Shown one piece after another: positions 1-8,866 of a stretch of DNA of 64,000 bases. Location of the stretch: positions 17,213 through 81,212 of the forward strand of contig CACDYR010000004.1 in assembly GCA_902557155.1 (NCBI GenBank), in the 5' to 3' direction. A program made the translations under genes and the position numbers. Position 1 is the first letter of the stretch. The number at the start of each line of letters is the position of its first letter. The notes beneath the pieces are model-generated. The model saw only the letters and a program-made list of their open reading frames with translations, had not been told where the DNA came from and did not search any database. The stretch comes from an uncultured Pelagibacteraceae bacterium. Lineage in GTDB: Bacteria > Pseudomonadota > Alphaproteobacteria > Pelagibacterales > Pelagibacteraceae.

Positions 1-845
1 TGGATGGAATTCTTCTTGGAGTTTTGTTTGCATTAATTGCATATGGAATGGCACTCCAATGGGGAGTGATGAACATAATTAACATTGCACAAGGAGATCT
101 TGTTATTTTAGGAGGATACATAGCATATTTTATGTACCTCTACGGTATACATCCAGCATGGGGAGTAATTGTTGCACCTGTAATAATGTACTTTGTTGGT
201 ATAGCGATTTACAAACTAGTAATTAATAAAGTAGTAGATAGGGATTTATTTATCTCTATTTTGGCGACTTTTGGAATAAGTATTCTTTTCATGCAATTAA
301 TGAATTTTGCATTTGGTGCAGATGTTGTACTTGCAAACTCTGGTTACGGAACAACTATGTTGTTTGATAGCAATGTTGTGTTACCTAATTCAAAAATATT
401 TTCAGCATTTATAAGCATTTTGTTTGCAGTTTGTTTAGTAATTTACATGAAAAAATCTAAGCTTGGCCGAGCTATTAGAGCTACAGCTCAAAATGCAAGA
501 GCCGCAAAGATTTTAGGTGTTGATACAGAAAAAGTTTATGCAGCAACATTTGGAATAAATGCTGCTCTATGTGGTGTTGCTGGAGCATTAATTTCAATAA
601 CATTTACTATCCATCCCTATATGGGTCTACCTTATACAATCAGATCTTTTATGATTGTAATTGTTGCAGGATTAGGAAATTTACCAGGTGTTGCAATGTC
701 AGGTATGGGACTAGGAGTTTTTGAGGAATTTGCAGATTATATTTTGGGTACAGAATTTAGAATTGGTTCAGTGTTTTTATTATTAGTTTTAATATTAGTT
801 TATAGAAGATTTAAACTTTCTAGAAAAAGAGAGTATCTAAAATGA
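1..845 (+). CDS. livH: Branched-chain amino acid-type ABC transporter permease (LivH family), 5' partial
   Basis: Inner-membrane permease of a HAAT-family (Liv) importer. The reading frame is open to the left edge: the codons upstream of the TTG at 24 read DGILLGV and run straight into the protein, a typical LivH first helix, so the true start lies outside the window. Several hydrophobic segments follow, and the Liv permease coupling region is seen at GRAIRATAQNARAAKILGVD (around residues 145-165 of the visible part). The stop overlaps the next gene by four bases (ATGA). The matching binding protein is probably upstream of the window. Substrate is unknown; the family takes up amino acids, amides and urea. 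Confidence 0.93.
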   Translation, partial: DGILLGVLFALIAYGMALQWGVMNIINIAQGDLVILGGYIAYFMYLYGIHPAWGVIVAPVIMYFVGIAIYKLVINKVVDRDLFISILATFGISILFMQLMNFAFGADVVLANSGYGTTMLFDSNVVLPNSKIFSAFISILFAVCLVIYMKKSKLGRAIRATAQNARAAKILGVDTEKVYAATFGINAALCGVAGALISITFTIHPYMGLPYTIRSFMIVIVAGLGNLPGVAMSGMGLGVFEEFADYILGTEFRIGSVFLLLVLILVYRRFKLSRKREYLK

Positions 846-1024
846 GAAAAGTTAAAATTAATGATAATCAAGGGAAATCTATTGAAGTTGACATAGATCA
901 ATTTAAAAAACATTTAGATGAATATCACTCCACAGGATCAAGTGTTCATGATGAAAATGGTCATTACTTTACAGTAAATCAGAATTTTAGAGATAAAATC
1001 AAGAGTTTATATGAACAAGAATAA
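842..1024 (+). CDS. Small unknown protein inside a Liv-type operon (60 aa)
   Basis: I do not recognise this 60-residue protein. It is charged, has no membrane segment or signal peptide, and is probably cytoplasmic. Its start overlaps the end of the upstream permease (ATGA) and its end overlaps the start of the next permease by 14 bases, so it is locked into the operon by translational coupling on both sides. That makes a chance ORF unlikely. A role as an accessory or regulator of the transporter is only inference from position. Confidence 0.7.
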   Translation: MRKVKINDNQGKSIEVDIDQFKKHLDEYHSTGSSVHDENGHYFTVNQNFRDKIKSLYEQE

Positions 1025-2063
1025 TTTAATACTATACATAGGTATATTAATTTTTGGACTAGCGGCTCCTTATATATTCCCTGCATTTAAAGTGCAATTA
1101 TCAATTCTATGTATATTGATTGTCCTTGCAATCACCTGGAATATTCAAGGAGGTGAAATGGGCTATAACACATTTGGAAATATTTTATTTTATGGATTGG
1201 GAATGTACTTGTGTGCCTCGGTCCAGGTTGGAATGTTTTTTCCATTAGCTGAATGGACTGAAAGTGGTGGTGAAAAAACTTTTGTTCATACACCAGCTCA
1301 ATTTTTTCAAGGAATGGCAGCTGGACTTGTAGTTGCTGCAATTGTACCAACAATAGTTGCTGGTTTAATTGGATATGCAATTTTAGGTTTAAGGGGTCAT
1401 TACTTTGCTATCTGTACTCTTGGATTAGGTGTAGCAGCTGGAGAAATTTCTGGAGGAATTGAAATCATTGGTGCGGGACAAGGTTTTACTACTCCACCTT
1501 TTCCTAATGTAGGAAGTTTAGAGGCGAGAGGTGAATTCTTTTATTTTTTAAGTTTCTTAGTTTTGGTACTAACATTCATTGCAGTCAAAGCAATTTATAC
1601 CACTAGATTTAAATTAATCTTAAATGCAATTAGAGATAATGAAGATAAAGCAGAAGCCATGGGAATAGAGACCATGAAATATAAAATAATTGGTTGGATG
1701 ATATCTGCCTTCTTCTGTGGTTTAGCCGGAGGAATTATGGGTGGCTTAGTTGGATACATAGACTCCACTGATGTAGCATTTGATGGAAGAGAAATGGGTG
1801 TGTTTATGGTTTTAATGGCAATATTAGGTGGTAAGGGAACTTTATGGGGACCAGTTATTGGCGCAACAGTATTTCATATATTTAAAGAAGGTTTTTGGAC
1901 TTTTTTCTTGGGATGGCAGTATGTGGCTCTTGGAGTTTTAATTGTAGTAATTGTTATTTATTTCCCAGAAGGAATTATGGGATGGTTAAGAGAAAAATAT
2001 CCTGAGAGATTTGGTGAAGTTGTAGATGAAGCAGACCGAAAGGCGCAGGTAGAGATAAAATGA
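1011..2063 (+). CDS. livM: Branched-chain amino acid-type ABC transporter permease (LivM family)
   Basis: Second membrane permease of the first Liv-type importer, 350 residues, with about eight to ten hydrophobic segments. The LivM signature region GLRGHYFAICTLGLG lies near residue 128, and the coupling helix AIRDNEDKAEAMGIE lies near residue 206. The C-terminal tail is hydrophilic and charged. It overlaps the 60-residue gene upstream and the ATPase downstream (ATGA, four bases), so the set is one transcription and translation unit. Substrate is not evident from sequence. Confidence 0.93.
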   Translation: MNKNNLILYIGILIFGLAAPYIFPAFKVQLSILCILIVLAITWNIQGGEMGYNTFGNILFYGLGMYLCASVQVGMFFPLAEWTESGGEKTFVHTPAQFFQGMAAGLVVAAIVPTIVAGLIGYAILGLRGHYFAICTLGLGVAAGEISGGIEIIGAGQGFTTPPFPNVGSLEARGEFFYFLSFLVLVLTFIAVKAIYTTRFKLILNAIRDNEDKAEAMGIETMKYKIIGWMISAFFCGLAGGIMGGLVGYIDSTDVAFDGREMGVFMVLMAILGGKGTLWGPVIGATVFHIFKEGFWTFFLGWQYVALGVLIVVIVIYFPEGIMGWLREKYPERFGEVVDEADRKAQVEIK

Positions 2064-2800
2064 GTATTCTTGAAGTAAATAATGTTAGCAAATCTTTTGG
2101 GGGAGTAAAAGCTAATGTTGATATTTCAATGAATGTTGAAAAAGGTAAGATAGTTGGATTAATTGGTCCAAATGGTTCTGGAAAAACAACATTATTCAAT
2201 TCAATTGTTGGAACTTATCCAATCGACCAAGGCTCAATTAAGTTTAATGGAAAAGAAGTTTCTGAATTGCCAGTTCCGGTTATTGCAAAATTAGGTTTAT
2301 TAAGAACGTTTCAACAGACAAGAATTTACGGAAAATTAAATTGCATAGACAACATGCTTATCAGTCACAAAGGAAGTGATGAAAGTATGTTTAAATTATT
2401 TTCAAAAATACCACAGGAATTAACAGAAAAAGCAGAAAATTTATTGAATTTTGTTGGATTATATCAAAAGAGAAAACTTAGAGCAGGAGATTTATCTTTT
2501 GGTCAGCAAAAACTACTGGAGCTTGCTATGGCTCTAATGAATGAGCCGGAAATGCTTTTGTTAGATGAGCCAACTGCAGGAATTAATCCAACCTTAATTA
2601 ATGGAATTATAGATAGATTAATTAAAGTGAACCAAGATTTTGGAATTACTCTTTTAGTCATAGAACACAACATGAGAGTAATAATGCAATTAGCGGAAAA
2701 TATTTTTTGTCTAGCTCATGGTAAGATGTTGGCAAACGGATCGCCAGATGAAATTAAAAACGATAAGCGAGTTGTCGACGCATATTTAGGAGCGCAATAA
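2060..2800 (+). CDS. livG: Liv-type ABC transporter ATP-binding protein (LivG family)
   Basis: Cytoplasmic ATPase of the first Liv-type importer, 246 residues, normal family length. Walker A GPNGSGKT is at residues 36-43. The signature is LSFGQQ (145-150), with F in place of the usual second G-region residue, and Walker B LLLDE is at 166-170, followed by PTAG. The LRTFQ motif typical of LivG is at residues 80-84. It overlaps livM by four bases and shares one base with the next ATPase (TAATG). It pairs with the 2800-3585 product to form the nucleotide-binding heterodimer. Confidence 0.94.
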   Translation: MSILEVNNVSKSFGGVKANVDISMNVEKGKIVGLIGPNGSGKTTLFNSIVGTYPIDQGSIKFNGKEVSELPVPVIAKLGLLRTFQQTRIYGKLNCIDNMLISHKGSDESMFKLFSKIPQELTEKAENLLNFVGLYQKRKLRAGDLSFGQQKLLELAMALMNEPEMLLLDEPTAGINPTLINGIIDRLIKVNQDFGITLLVIEHNMRVIMQLAENIFCLAHGKMLANGSPDEIKNDKRVVDAYLGAQ

Positions 2801-3585
2801 TGTCAAATCAATATGAAGTTTTAGGTAAAGCGCCAACACCGGAAGATTTAAAAAAACTATCTCCAGATGAAATACATTTAACAATTAAAAATTTAAATGC
2901 TGGATATGGAAAAATGGAAATTCTGCATAATTTTGACTTGTTTGTAAATAAGGCTCAATCATTATGTTTGATTGGACCGAATGGAGCAGGTAAATCTACA
3001 ATACTCCATTCGATATACGGGTTTACAAATATTTTTTCAGGTCAAATAGAAATAGATGGTAAAGAAATTACAAATCTAACACCAGCTGAAAAATTAAAGT
3101 CAGTTGGAATTGCATATATTTTACAAGACAACTCTGTCTTTCCAGATATGACGGTAGAGGAAAATTTACTGATGGGTGGCTACATAAAAGATAAAACAGA
3201 GGAATCTTTTGAAGAAGCAGAGAGAATATTAGAAAAATATGAAAGGCTTAGAAACAGAAGAAGCCAACCCGCAAAAGTATTATCTGGTGGAGAAAGAAGA
3301 TTATTGGAAATATCAAGAGCTTTAGTGATGAAACCGTCTGTATTACTTGTTGACGAACCTTCAATTGGTTTGGAACCAAGATATATTGATATGGTTTTTG
3401 AAATTTTAGGAGATCTTCAACAAAATGAAAAAAAAACAATCATTCTAGTTGAGCAAAATGCCAAAAAAGGATTGGAGTTTGCAGATATAGGATACGTTTT
3501 AGTATCTGGGCAAACTGCAATAGCAGGTAAAGGAGACGATTTACTTCAAAACCCTGATGTTGGTAGACTGTTCCTAGGTGGATAA
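2800..3585 (+). CDS. livF: Liv-type ABC transporter ATP-binding protein (LivF family) with N-terminal extension
   Basis: Second ATPase of the first Liv-type importer, 261 residues. Walker A GPNGAGKS is at residues 59-66, signature LSGGE at 161-165 and Walker B VLLVDEP at 181-187. LivF proteins are usually near 235 residues; here about 28 extra N-terminal residues precede the first beta strand. The start shares one base with the livG stop (TAATG), which supports the extended start. It ends with the usual RLFLGG. The next gene (AzlC) starts at the same junction. Confidence 0.93.
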   Translation: MSNQYEVLGKAPTPEDLKKLSPDEIHLTIKNLNAGYGKMEILHNFDLFVNKAQSLCLIGPNGAGKSTILHSIYGFTNIFSGQIEIDGKEITNLTPAEKLKSVGIAYILQDNSVFPDMTVEENLLMGGYIKDKTEESFEEAERILEKYERLRNRRSQPAKVLSGGERRLLEISRALVMKPSVLLVDEPSIGLEPRYIDMVFEILGDLQQNEKKTIILVEQNAKKGLEFADIGYVLVSGQTAIAGKGDDLLQNPDVGRLFLGG

Positions 3586-4289
3586 TGATTAATAAAAATT
3601 TTTTCTTCAAAGGATATAGATCTATATTTACTCACGACAGTCCTGCAATTGCTCTCACTTGTTGTTTTATAGCTATTGGAGCTCTATTTAAAAATTTAGG
3701 TTTTAATATTCAGGAAAGTATTTTTTCAACTGTTTTAACTTATGCTTTACCGGGCTCACTAGTAATGGCTGAGTCTATGTTAATTGGAGCATCTCTGTTA
3801 AATATTTTTTTGGCGGTTTGGTTTGTTAACGCAAGACTTTACCCTATGGCTGTATCCTTATTCCCGTTGATGATGCACAAAAGTCAACCTAAATGGAAGT
3901 ATTACTTTTCTTGTCATTTCATTGCTGTTTCCGCTTGGCTAATCATGAAAAGTAATTATAAAAAAATTCCAAAAGAATACAGAATTGATTATTGGATTGG
4001 TATTGGAAGTGCAACTGTAAGTGTATCAGTTATTGGAACATTTATAGGTTTCTCTTTTTCAGAGTATTTGAATAAAGATATGATGATGGGATTAGCAATT
4101 CTTAATCCGGTTTATTTTTTATGCATGATGGTTGGGGCATCTAAGACTATACCGGTAGCTCTATCAGTTTTGCTTGGAACTATATTGGGACCAATTATTT
4201 ATTTATTCTCACCAGAGTGGTCAATTTTGTTAGCAGGTGTAATTGGTGGAACCATAGCTTATCTAGTAGGAGAGCACAGTGTCAGCTAA
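3585..4289 (+). CDS. azlC: AzlC-family amino acid exporter, large subunit
   Basis: Inner-membrane protein of 234 residues with about five to six hydrophobic segments. AzlC with AzlD exports branched-chain amino acids in characterised bacteria. The motif YALPGSLVMAE near residue 51 matches the conserved AzlC helix. The start shares one base with the livF stop (TAATG), so an exporter is coupled to an importer in one operon. It overlaps azlD by 11 bases. Family assignment is good; actual substrate is not known. Confidence 0.88.
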   Translation: MINKNFFFKGYRSIFTHDSPAIALTCCFIAIGALFKNLGFNIQESIFSTVLTYALPGSLVMAESMLIGASLLNIFLAVWFVNARLYPMAVSLFPLMMHKSQPKWKYYFSCHFIAVSAWLIMKSNYKKIPKEYRIDYWIGIGSATVSVSVIGTFIGFSFSEYLNKDMMMGLAILNPVYFLCMMVGASKTIPVALSVLLGTILGPIIYLFSPEWSILLAGVIGGTIAYLVGEHSVS

Positions 4290-4602
4290 TATCGTTTACG
4301 CAATCCTTGTTACGTCCCTAGCAACATTTTTGTCTAGATTTTTGGGAGCTCTTACATCTGAAGGTATAAAAGAAACCTCTAAACTTTTTAAGTGGTTTAA
4401 TTGTTTAGCTTATGCAACATTAGCAGCACTAATAGCTAGAACTATAATTTTTCCAGCTGGTATTTTGGTAGATGCTAGTTATTCAAGTAGATTTCTTGTT
4501 GTGCTATTATCTTTAGTTGTTTTTTTTATTTCAAAGAAAAACTTTGTTTATCCTACAATTTTCTCAGCTATTTGTATGGCAATACTTAATAATTATATCT
4601 GA
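4279..4602 (+). CDS. azlD: AzlD-family exporter small subunit
   Basis: A 107-residue hydrophobic protein of AzlD size, with about four membrane segments. It starts at GTG, overlapping the end of azlC by 11 bases, the usual AzlC-AzlD arrangement. The motif RTIIFPAG near residue 54 lies where AzlD proteins carry a conserved helix break. It forms the exporter with AzlC. It is the last gene before a 39-base gap. Confidence 0.85.
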   Translation: MSANIVYAILVTSLATFLSRFLGALTSEGIKETSKLFKWFNCLAYATLAALIARTIIFPAGILVDASYSSRFLVVLLSLVVFFISKKNFVYPTIFSAICMAILNNYI

Positions 4603-4641
4603 TTAGATTGATTTATAAAATAAGGTAAAATAAAATTTAGA

Positions 4642-5553
4642 ATGCAAAAAATTACAGGCATAGACATTCAAAAACACGATAAATCAAATAGGATTATAAA
4701 AATTAGTTTAGATAATGATATTATAGATAAATTAATTTTCCCATTTAATAAATTTGATTTAACAGCGTTGGAGTTAAAACCATTTACAAGATTTACTTTA
4801 GCAAAAAGTTTAGATGATTTAACAGATAATAAATTAAGCAAATTAATGAACTCAATTATTAGAGATAGATCTACAGGTTGCTTTATTATTGGACCAAAAA
4901 ATATAACTGCAAAAATTAATGATACATTTTTAGTTAAGTTATCAACTGCAATAGCTCATTTAATTGGTGTACCAAATCATGATGCAATGGCAGGAAAATA
5001 CTATGCTCGTTTTCATGTAAAACATGAAGATACTAGCGACTCTTACTTAAGAAAAGCTTATAGAAATATGGATCTTCATACAGATGGGACATATGTTAAA
5101 GATGTAACAGATTGGTTAATCATGACAAAAATTGATGAGCAAAATGTTGAAGGTGGAGAAACAGCTATGCTACACCTTGATGACTGGGAGCATTGTGATG
5201 ATTTATATAATGATCCAGTAGGGAGACAAAATTTTGTTTGGGGGTCACCAAAAAGTAAAAATATTGATTACAAAGTAGAGCACCCAGTCTTTTCGCCTGA
5301 TAAAGAGGGAAGACCAACAATATCCTACATAGATCAATTTCCAGAACCACAAAATATGGACCAAGGAAATTTTTTACAAAGATTATCTGATGGATTAGAG
5401 GAAAGTAAAAATAAAATAATTACAAAGTTACCCGTTGGATTCTCTGTGATTGCAAATAATTATTTCTGGCTTCATGGAAGAAAACCCTTCAAAGAAAACA
5501 AGGAATTAAGCAGAGAATTACTAAGAATTAGAGGTTCTTTTTTTGTTAATTAA
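4642..5553 (+). CDS. glaH: Glutarate 2-hydroxylase (CsiD/GlaH family), Fe(II)/2-oxoglutarate oxygenase
   Basis: Cytoplasmic non-haem iron oxygenase that hydroxylates glutarate to L-2-hydroxyglutarate in lysine catabolism. It has 303 residues; E. coli CsiD has about 325. The iron site is visible: H146 and D148 in LHTDGTYV, and H278 in FWLHGR. Other CsiD hallmarks are AHLIG, YYAR, SDSYLR and the HLDDWEH block. The N-terminus is shorter than in E. coli. The usual partner L-2-hydroxyglutarate oxidase (LhgO) is not in the window. The assignment rests on recalled CsiD sequence similarity, which is strong across the whole length. Confidence 0.9.
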   Translation: MQKITGIDIQKHDKSNRIIKISLDNDIIDKLIFPFNKFDLTALELKPFTRFTLAKSLDDLTDNKLSKLMNSIIRDRSTGCFIIGPKNITAKINDTFLVKLSTAIAHLIGVPNHDAMAGKYYARFHVKHEDTSDSYLRKAYRNMDLHTDGTYVKDVTDWLIMTKIDEQNVEGGETAMLHLDDWEHCDDLYNDPVGRQNFVWGSPKSKNIDYKVEHPVFSPDKEGRPTISYIDQFPEPQNMDQGNFLQRLSDGLEESKNKIITKLPVGFSVIANNYFWLHGRKPFKENKELSRELLRIRGSFFVN

Positions 5554-5585
5554 TTCAATATAATCAATATAAAGTATCCGAAATT

Positions 5586-6353
5586 ATGAATTTAGGTTTT
5601 ATTGGTACGGGAAAAATTGCAGCTTCAGTGATTACTGGAATATGTAAATCAAAAATTTCTTATAAGAAAATAATTATTTCACCAAGAAATAAAAGAATAG
5701 CTCATGGGCTAAAAAGAAATTATAAAAAAATAGTTATTGCTAAGGACAATCAGCAAATTGTAGATCAGTCTAATTGGGTATTTTTATCTGTTACACCTAC
5801 TGTCGGTGAAAAAATTATTAAAGATTTAAAATTTAAATCGACCCAAACCGTTGTTAGTTTTATTTCTACAATTACTTTATCTCAATTAAAGAAAGCAATT
5901 AAAGTAAGAGCAAAAATTGTGAGAGCAATACCTCTGCCTCCGATTTCGTTAAAGAAAGGTCCTGTACCTATTTGTCCCCCTAATTCAAAAGTGAAAGCGT
6001 TTTTCAATAACTTGGGCACAACTGTAGAAATTAAGAATGAAAAATCGTCTATAAATTTTTGGTCAACCTCTGGCATGATGGCGCCTTTTTATGAAATGTT
6101 GAGAGTAATGACTGATTGGTTGGTAAAAAGAGGAGTAAAAAGAAATAATGCTCAAAAATATATTACTTCTTTATTTTTAGCTTTATCTGAAGATGCTGTA
6201 GTAAATTCAAAAGAAAATTTAAAGAATTTAGTAAAAGAGTCTCAAACGCCAAAAGGTTTAAATGAACAAGGTGTTAAAGAATTAACTAAAGCTGGATTTT
6301 ATAAATCTCTAGAAAAAACTTTAAACAGTATTCACAAAAGACTGAATAAATAA
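5586..6353 (+). CDS. proC: Pyrroline-5-carboxylate reductase-family protein (ProC-like)
   Basis: NAD(P)-dependent reductase of 255 residues. The N-terminal Rossmann motif is GFIGTGKIA (residues 4-12), and the domain continues with IVRAIPLPPISLKKGP, equivalent to the ProC block VRAMPNTP. The second half is helical, as in ProC dimers, but the conserved DAVT-type segment is degenerate (here LSEDAVV). It is lysine-rich and shows weaker ProC conservation than a housekeeping copy would. It could act on proline synthesis or on another cyclic imine. It sits five bases before the second Liv-type cluster. Confidence 0.72.
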   Translation: MNLGFIGTGKIAASVITGICKSKISYKKIIISPRNKRIAHGLKRNYKKIVIAKDNQQIVDQSNWVFLSVTPTVGEKIIKDLKFKSTQTVVSFISTITLSQLKKAIKVRAKIVRAIPLPPISLKKGPVPICPPNSKVKAFFNNLGTTVEIKNEKSSINFWSTSGMMAPFYEMLRVMTDWLVKRGVKRNNAQKYITSLFLALSEDAVVNSKENLKNLVKESQTPKGLNEQGVKELTKAGFYKSLEKTLNSIHKRLNK

Positions 6354-6358
6354 ATCAA

Positions 6359-7147
6359 ATGTCTGAAAATATTTTAGAGATTAATAATTTAAGTAAATAT
6401 TTTGGTGGATTAGCTGCAGTTTCAGATTGTTCAATAAAAGTTAAAAGAGGAACTATCACTGGTATCATTGGGCCAAATGGATCTGGTAAAACCACTTTAT
6501 TCAATTTAATTGCTGGAAATTTAAAATCCTCTGGTGGTAATGTTGTTTTCGATGATGAAAATATTACTGATGTTCCATCTTATGAATTATTTTCTAAAGG
6601 GTTGTTAAGAACATTTCAAATTGCACATGAGTTTTCAAATTTATCTGTTTTAGAAAATTTAATGATGGTTCCAGGAAATCAATCTGGAGAAAAAATAATG
6701 ACAGCATTATTTAAACCAGGTTTAGTTGCCCAAGAAGAGGCTGTGGTTAAAGAGAAAGCGAAAGAAGTTGTTGAATTTTTAAATTTAGGACATTTATCAA
6801 ATGAGCTTGCTGGAAACCTTTCAGGTGGACAAAAGAAATTACTAGAACTTGGAAGAACCATGATGGTTGATGCAAAATTAGTATTATTAGATGAAGTAGG
6901 GGCTGGAGTTAACAGAACTTTGTTAAAAGATCTTGGAACTGCAATAGAAAAGTTAAATAAAGAAAAAGGTTATACTTTTTGTATGATTGAACATGATATG
7001 GATTTTATTGGAAGATTATGTGATCCAGTGATTGTAATGGCTGAGGGGTCAGTATTATTTGAAGGAAGTGTTGAAGAAGCAAAAAAAGATGAGAAAGTTA
7101 TCGAAAGCTATCTTGGAAGAGGATCAAAATTAAAGGATACAAATTAA
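6359..7147 (+). CDS. Second Liv-type ABC transporter ATP-binding protein (LivG family)
   Basis: ATPase of the second Liv-type importer, 262 residues. Walker A GPNGSGKT is at residues 38-45, signature LSGGQ at 154-158 and Walker B LVLLDE at 174-179. The residue after the catalytic Glu is V (DEVGAG), where nearly all ABC ATPases have P (DEPTAG). LRTFQ is present as in LivG. It starts five bases after the reductase and shares one base with the next ATPase (TAATG). Confidence 0.93.
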   Translation: MSENILEINNLSKYFGGLAAVSDCSIKVKRGTITGIIGPNGSGKTTLFNLIAGNLKSSGGNVVFDDENITDVPSYELFSKGLLRTFQIAHEFSNLSVLENLMMVPGNQSGEKIMTALFKPGLVAQEEAVVKEKAKEVVEFLNLGHLSNELAGNLSGGQKKLLELGRTMMVDAKLVLLDEVGAGVNRTLLKDLGTAIEKLNKEKGYTFCMIEHDMDFIGRLCDPVIVMAEGSVLFEGSVEEAKKDEKVIESYLGRGSKLKDTN

Positions 7148-7854
7148 TGGCATATTTTGAAGGAATAGAAATGACAGGTGGTTATGGTAATGGTCCTGAC
7201 ATTATTAGTTCGTGTTCAGTAAATGTTAATAAAGGTGAAATAGTTTCTATTTTAGGTCCTAATGGAGCTGGTAAATCAACTGCCATGAAAGCAATGTTGG
7301 GCTTGCTGAATTTAAAATCTGGATCAGTAAAGATTGATGGTAAGGATATTTCAAAATTATCTCCTCAAGATCGAGTTAAACAAGGTATTTCTTTTGTCCC
7401 TCAGACTAAAAATGTTTTTGCAGGTATGACTGTTGAAGAAAATTTAGAAATGGGGGCATTTCTTGTTGAGGATGAAATCAAAAATATAATCGAGGAAATT
7501 TACGAATTGTTCCCAATTTTAAGAGAGAAAAGAAATCAGATGGTTGGTGAACTTTCTGGAGGTCAAAGACAACAAGTGGCTCTAGGTAGAGCTTTAATGA
7601 TTAAGCCTACTGTTTTAATGTTAGATGAGCCAACTGCCGGTGTATCACCAATTGTGATGGACGAATTATTTGATCATATTGTAAAAGTAAAAAGAACAAA
7701 CGTTGCTATCTTAATGGTAGAACAAAATGCAAAACAAGCATTAAGCATTTCAGATAGGGGCTACGTTCTGGTTACTGGTGAAAATCGTTATTCAGGAACT
7801 GGAAAAGAATTATTAGACGATCCAAGAGTAAGAAGCTCTTTTTTAGGAGGGTAA
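7147..7854 (+). CDS. Second Liv-type ABC transporter ATP-binding protein (LivF family)
   Basis: ATPase of 235 residues, normal LivF length. Walker A GPNGAGKS is at residues 37-44, signature LSGGQ at 136-140, and Walker B with D-loop VLMLDEPTAG at 156-165. It ends in SSFLGG, typical of LivF. One base separates it from the permease downstream, and GGAGGG just before its stop can serve as the ribosome-binding site for that permease. It pairs with the 6359 ATPase. Confidence 0.93.
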   Translation: MAYFEGIEMTGGYGNGPDIISSCSVNVNKGEIVSILGPNGAGKSTAMKAMLGLLNLKSGSVKIDGKDISKLSPQDRVKQGISFVPQTKNVFAGMTVEENLEMGAFLVEDEIKNIIEEIYELFPILREKRNQMVGELSGGQRQQVALGRALMIKPTVLMLDEPTAGVSPIVMDELFDHIVKVKRTNVAILMVEQNAKQALSISDRGYVLVTGENRYSGTGKELLDDPRVRSSFLGG

Positions 7855-7855
7855 T

Positions 7856-8866
7856 ATGGATTTTGTAAATGCAATAATTCTTTTATTAAATTATATTTTT
7901 ATTCCTGCATTAACTTATGGTTCTCAATTAGCCCTTGGTGCAATATTTGTAACACTTATCTATGGAATTTTAAGATTTGCTAATTTTGCAACTGGTGACA
8001 TGATGTCTTTTGGAACCATGGCTACGATCTTATTCACATGGTATTTTCAATCTTTAGGCGTCTCTTTAGGTGTTTTACCCACTGCTCTGTTAGCTATCCC
8101 ATTTGGAATTATTTTCATGATTCTTTACATGCTTTTAATAGATAAATTTGTCTTCAAATATTATAGACATCAGAAAAGTCCTCCAGTTCAGTTTGCAATG
8201 GTAAGTATTGGTGTAATGTTTGTAACTCAAGCAGTGGTAAGAATTATAATTGGACCTGGCGATAGAAGATTTTTTGATGGAGAAAAATTTATTATTAAAG
8301 CACGTGAATTTAAGGAGATGACAGGTTTAAATGAAGGTCTTGCATTGAAATCAACTCAAGTCTTAACAATATTTGTTACAATAGTTTTAGTATCTTTATT
8401 GTTTTGGTTTTTAAATAGAACCAAAACTGGAAAAAGTATGAAAGCTTATTCTGATAATGAAGATCTTGCTTTGTTGTCAGGTATTGATCCAAAAAAAATA
8501 GTTTTAGTTACCTGGGTTATTGCTGGAATTTTAGCCACAATAGGTGGTGCTTTATATGGTTTAGATAAAAGTTTTAAACCATTTACTTATTTTAATAATA
8601 TGCTTCCTATTTTTGCTGCAGCAATTGTTGGAGGAATTGGAAATCCATTTGGAGCTTTTTTAGGTGGATATGTAATTGCTTTTTCAGAAATTTTATTAAC
8701 TTATGCCTATAAGAAATTTTTTATGTATGTTTTACCAGAAAGTATGGAGCCAAATAGTTTAGTTCAGTTACTGTCTACAGATTACAAGTTCGCAGTCTCC
8801 TTCTCTATATTGGTAATAGTTTTAATTTATCGACCTTCGGGAATATTTAAGGGGAAAGTATTGTGA
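7856..8866 (+). CDS. Second Liv-type ABC transporter permease (LivH family)
   Basis: Inner-membrane permease of 336 residues, longer than usual LivH (about 290-300). An insertion of about 40 residues near residues 140-170 carries the charged segment GDRRFFDGEKF. The LivH motif LIYGILRFANFATGDMMSFG is at about residues 34-53, and the coupling helix GKSMKAYSDNEDLALLSGID is near residue 193. It overlaps the following permease by four bases. Substrate unknown. Confidence 0.92.
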   Translation: MDFVNAIILLLNYIFIPALTYGSQLALGAIFVTLIYGILRFANFATGDMMSFGTMATILFTWYFQSLGVSLGVLPTALLAIPFGIIFMILYMLLIDKFVFKYYRHQKSPPVQFAMVSIGVMFVTQAVVRIIIGPGDRRFFDGEKFIIKAREFKEMTGLNEGLALKSTQVLTIFVTIVLVSLLFWFLNRTKTGKSMKAYSDNEDLALLSGIDPKKIVLVTWVIAGILATIGGALYGLDKSFKPFTYFNNMLPIFAAAIVGGIGNPFGAFLGGYVIAFSEILLTYAYKKFFMYVLPESMEPNSLVQLLSTDYKFAVSFSILVIVLIYRPSGIFKGKVL

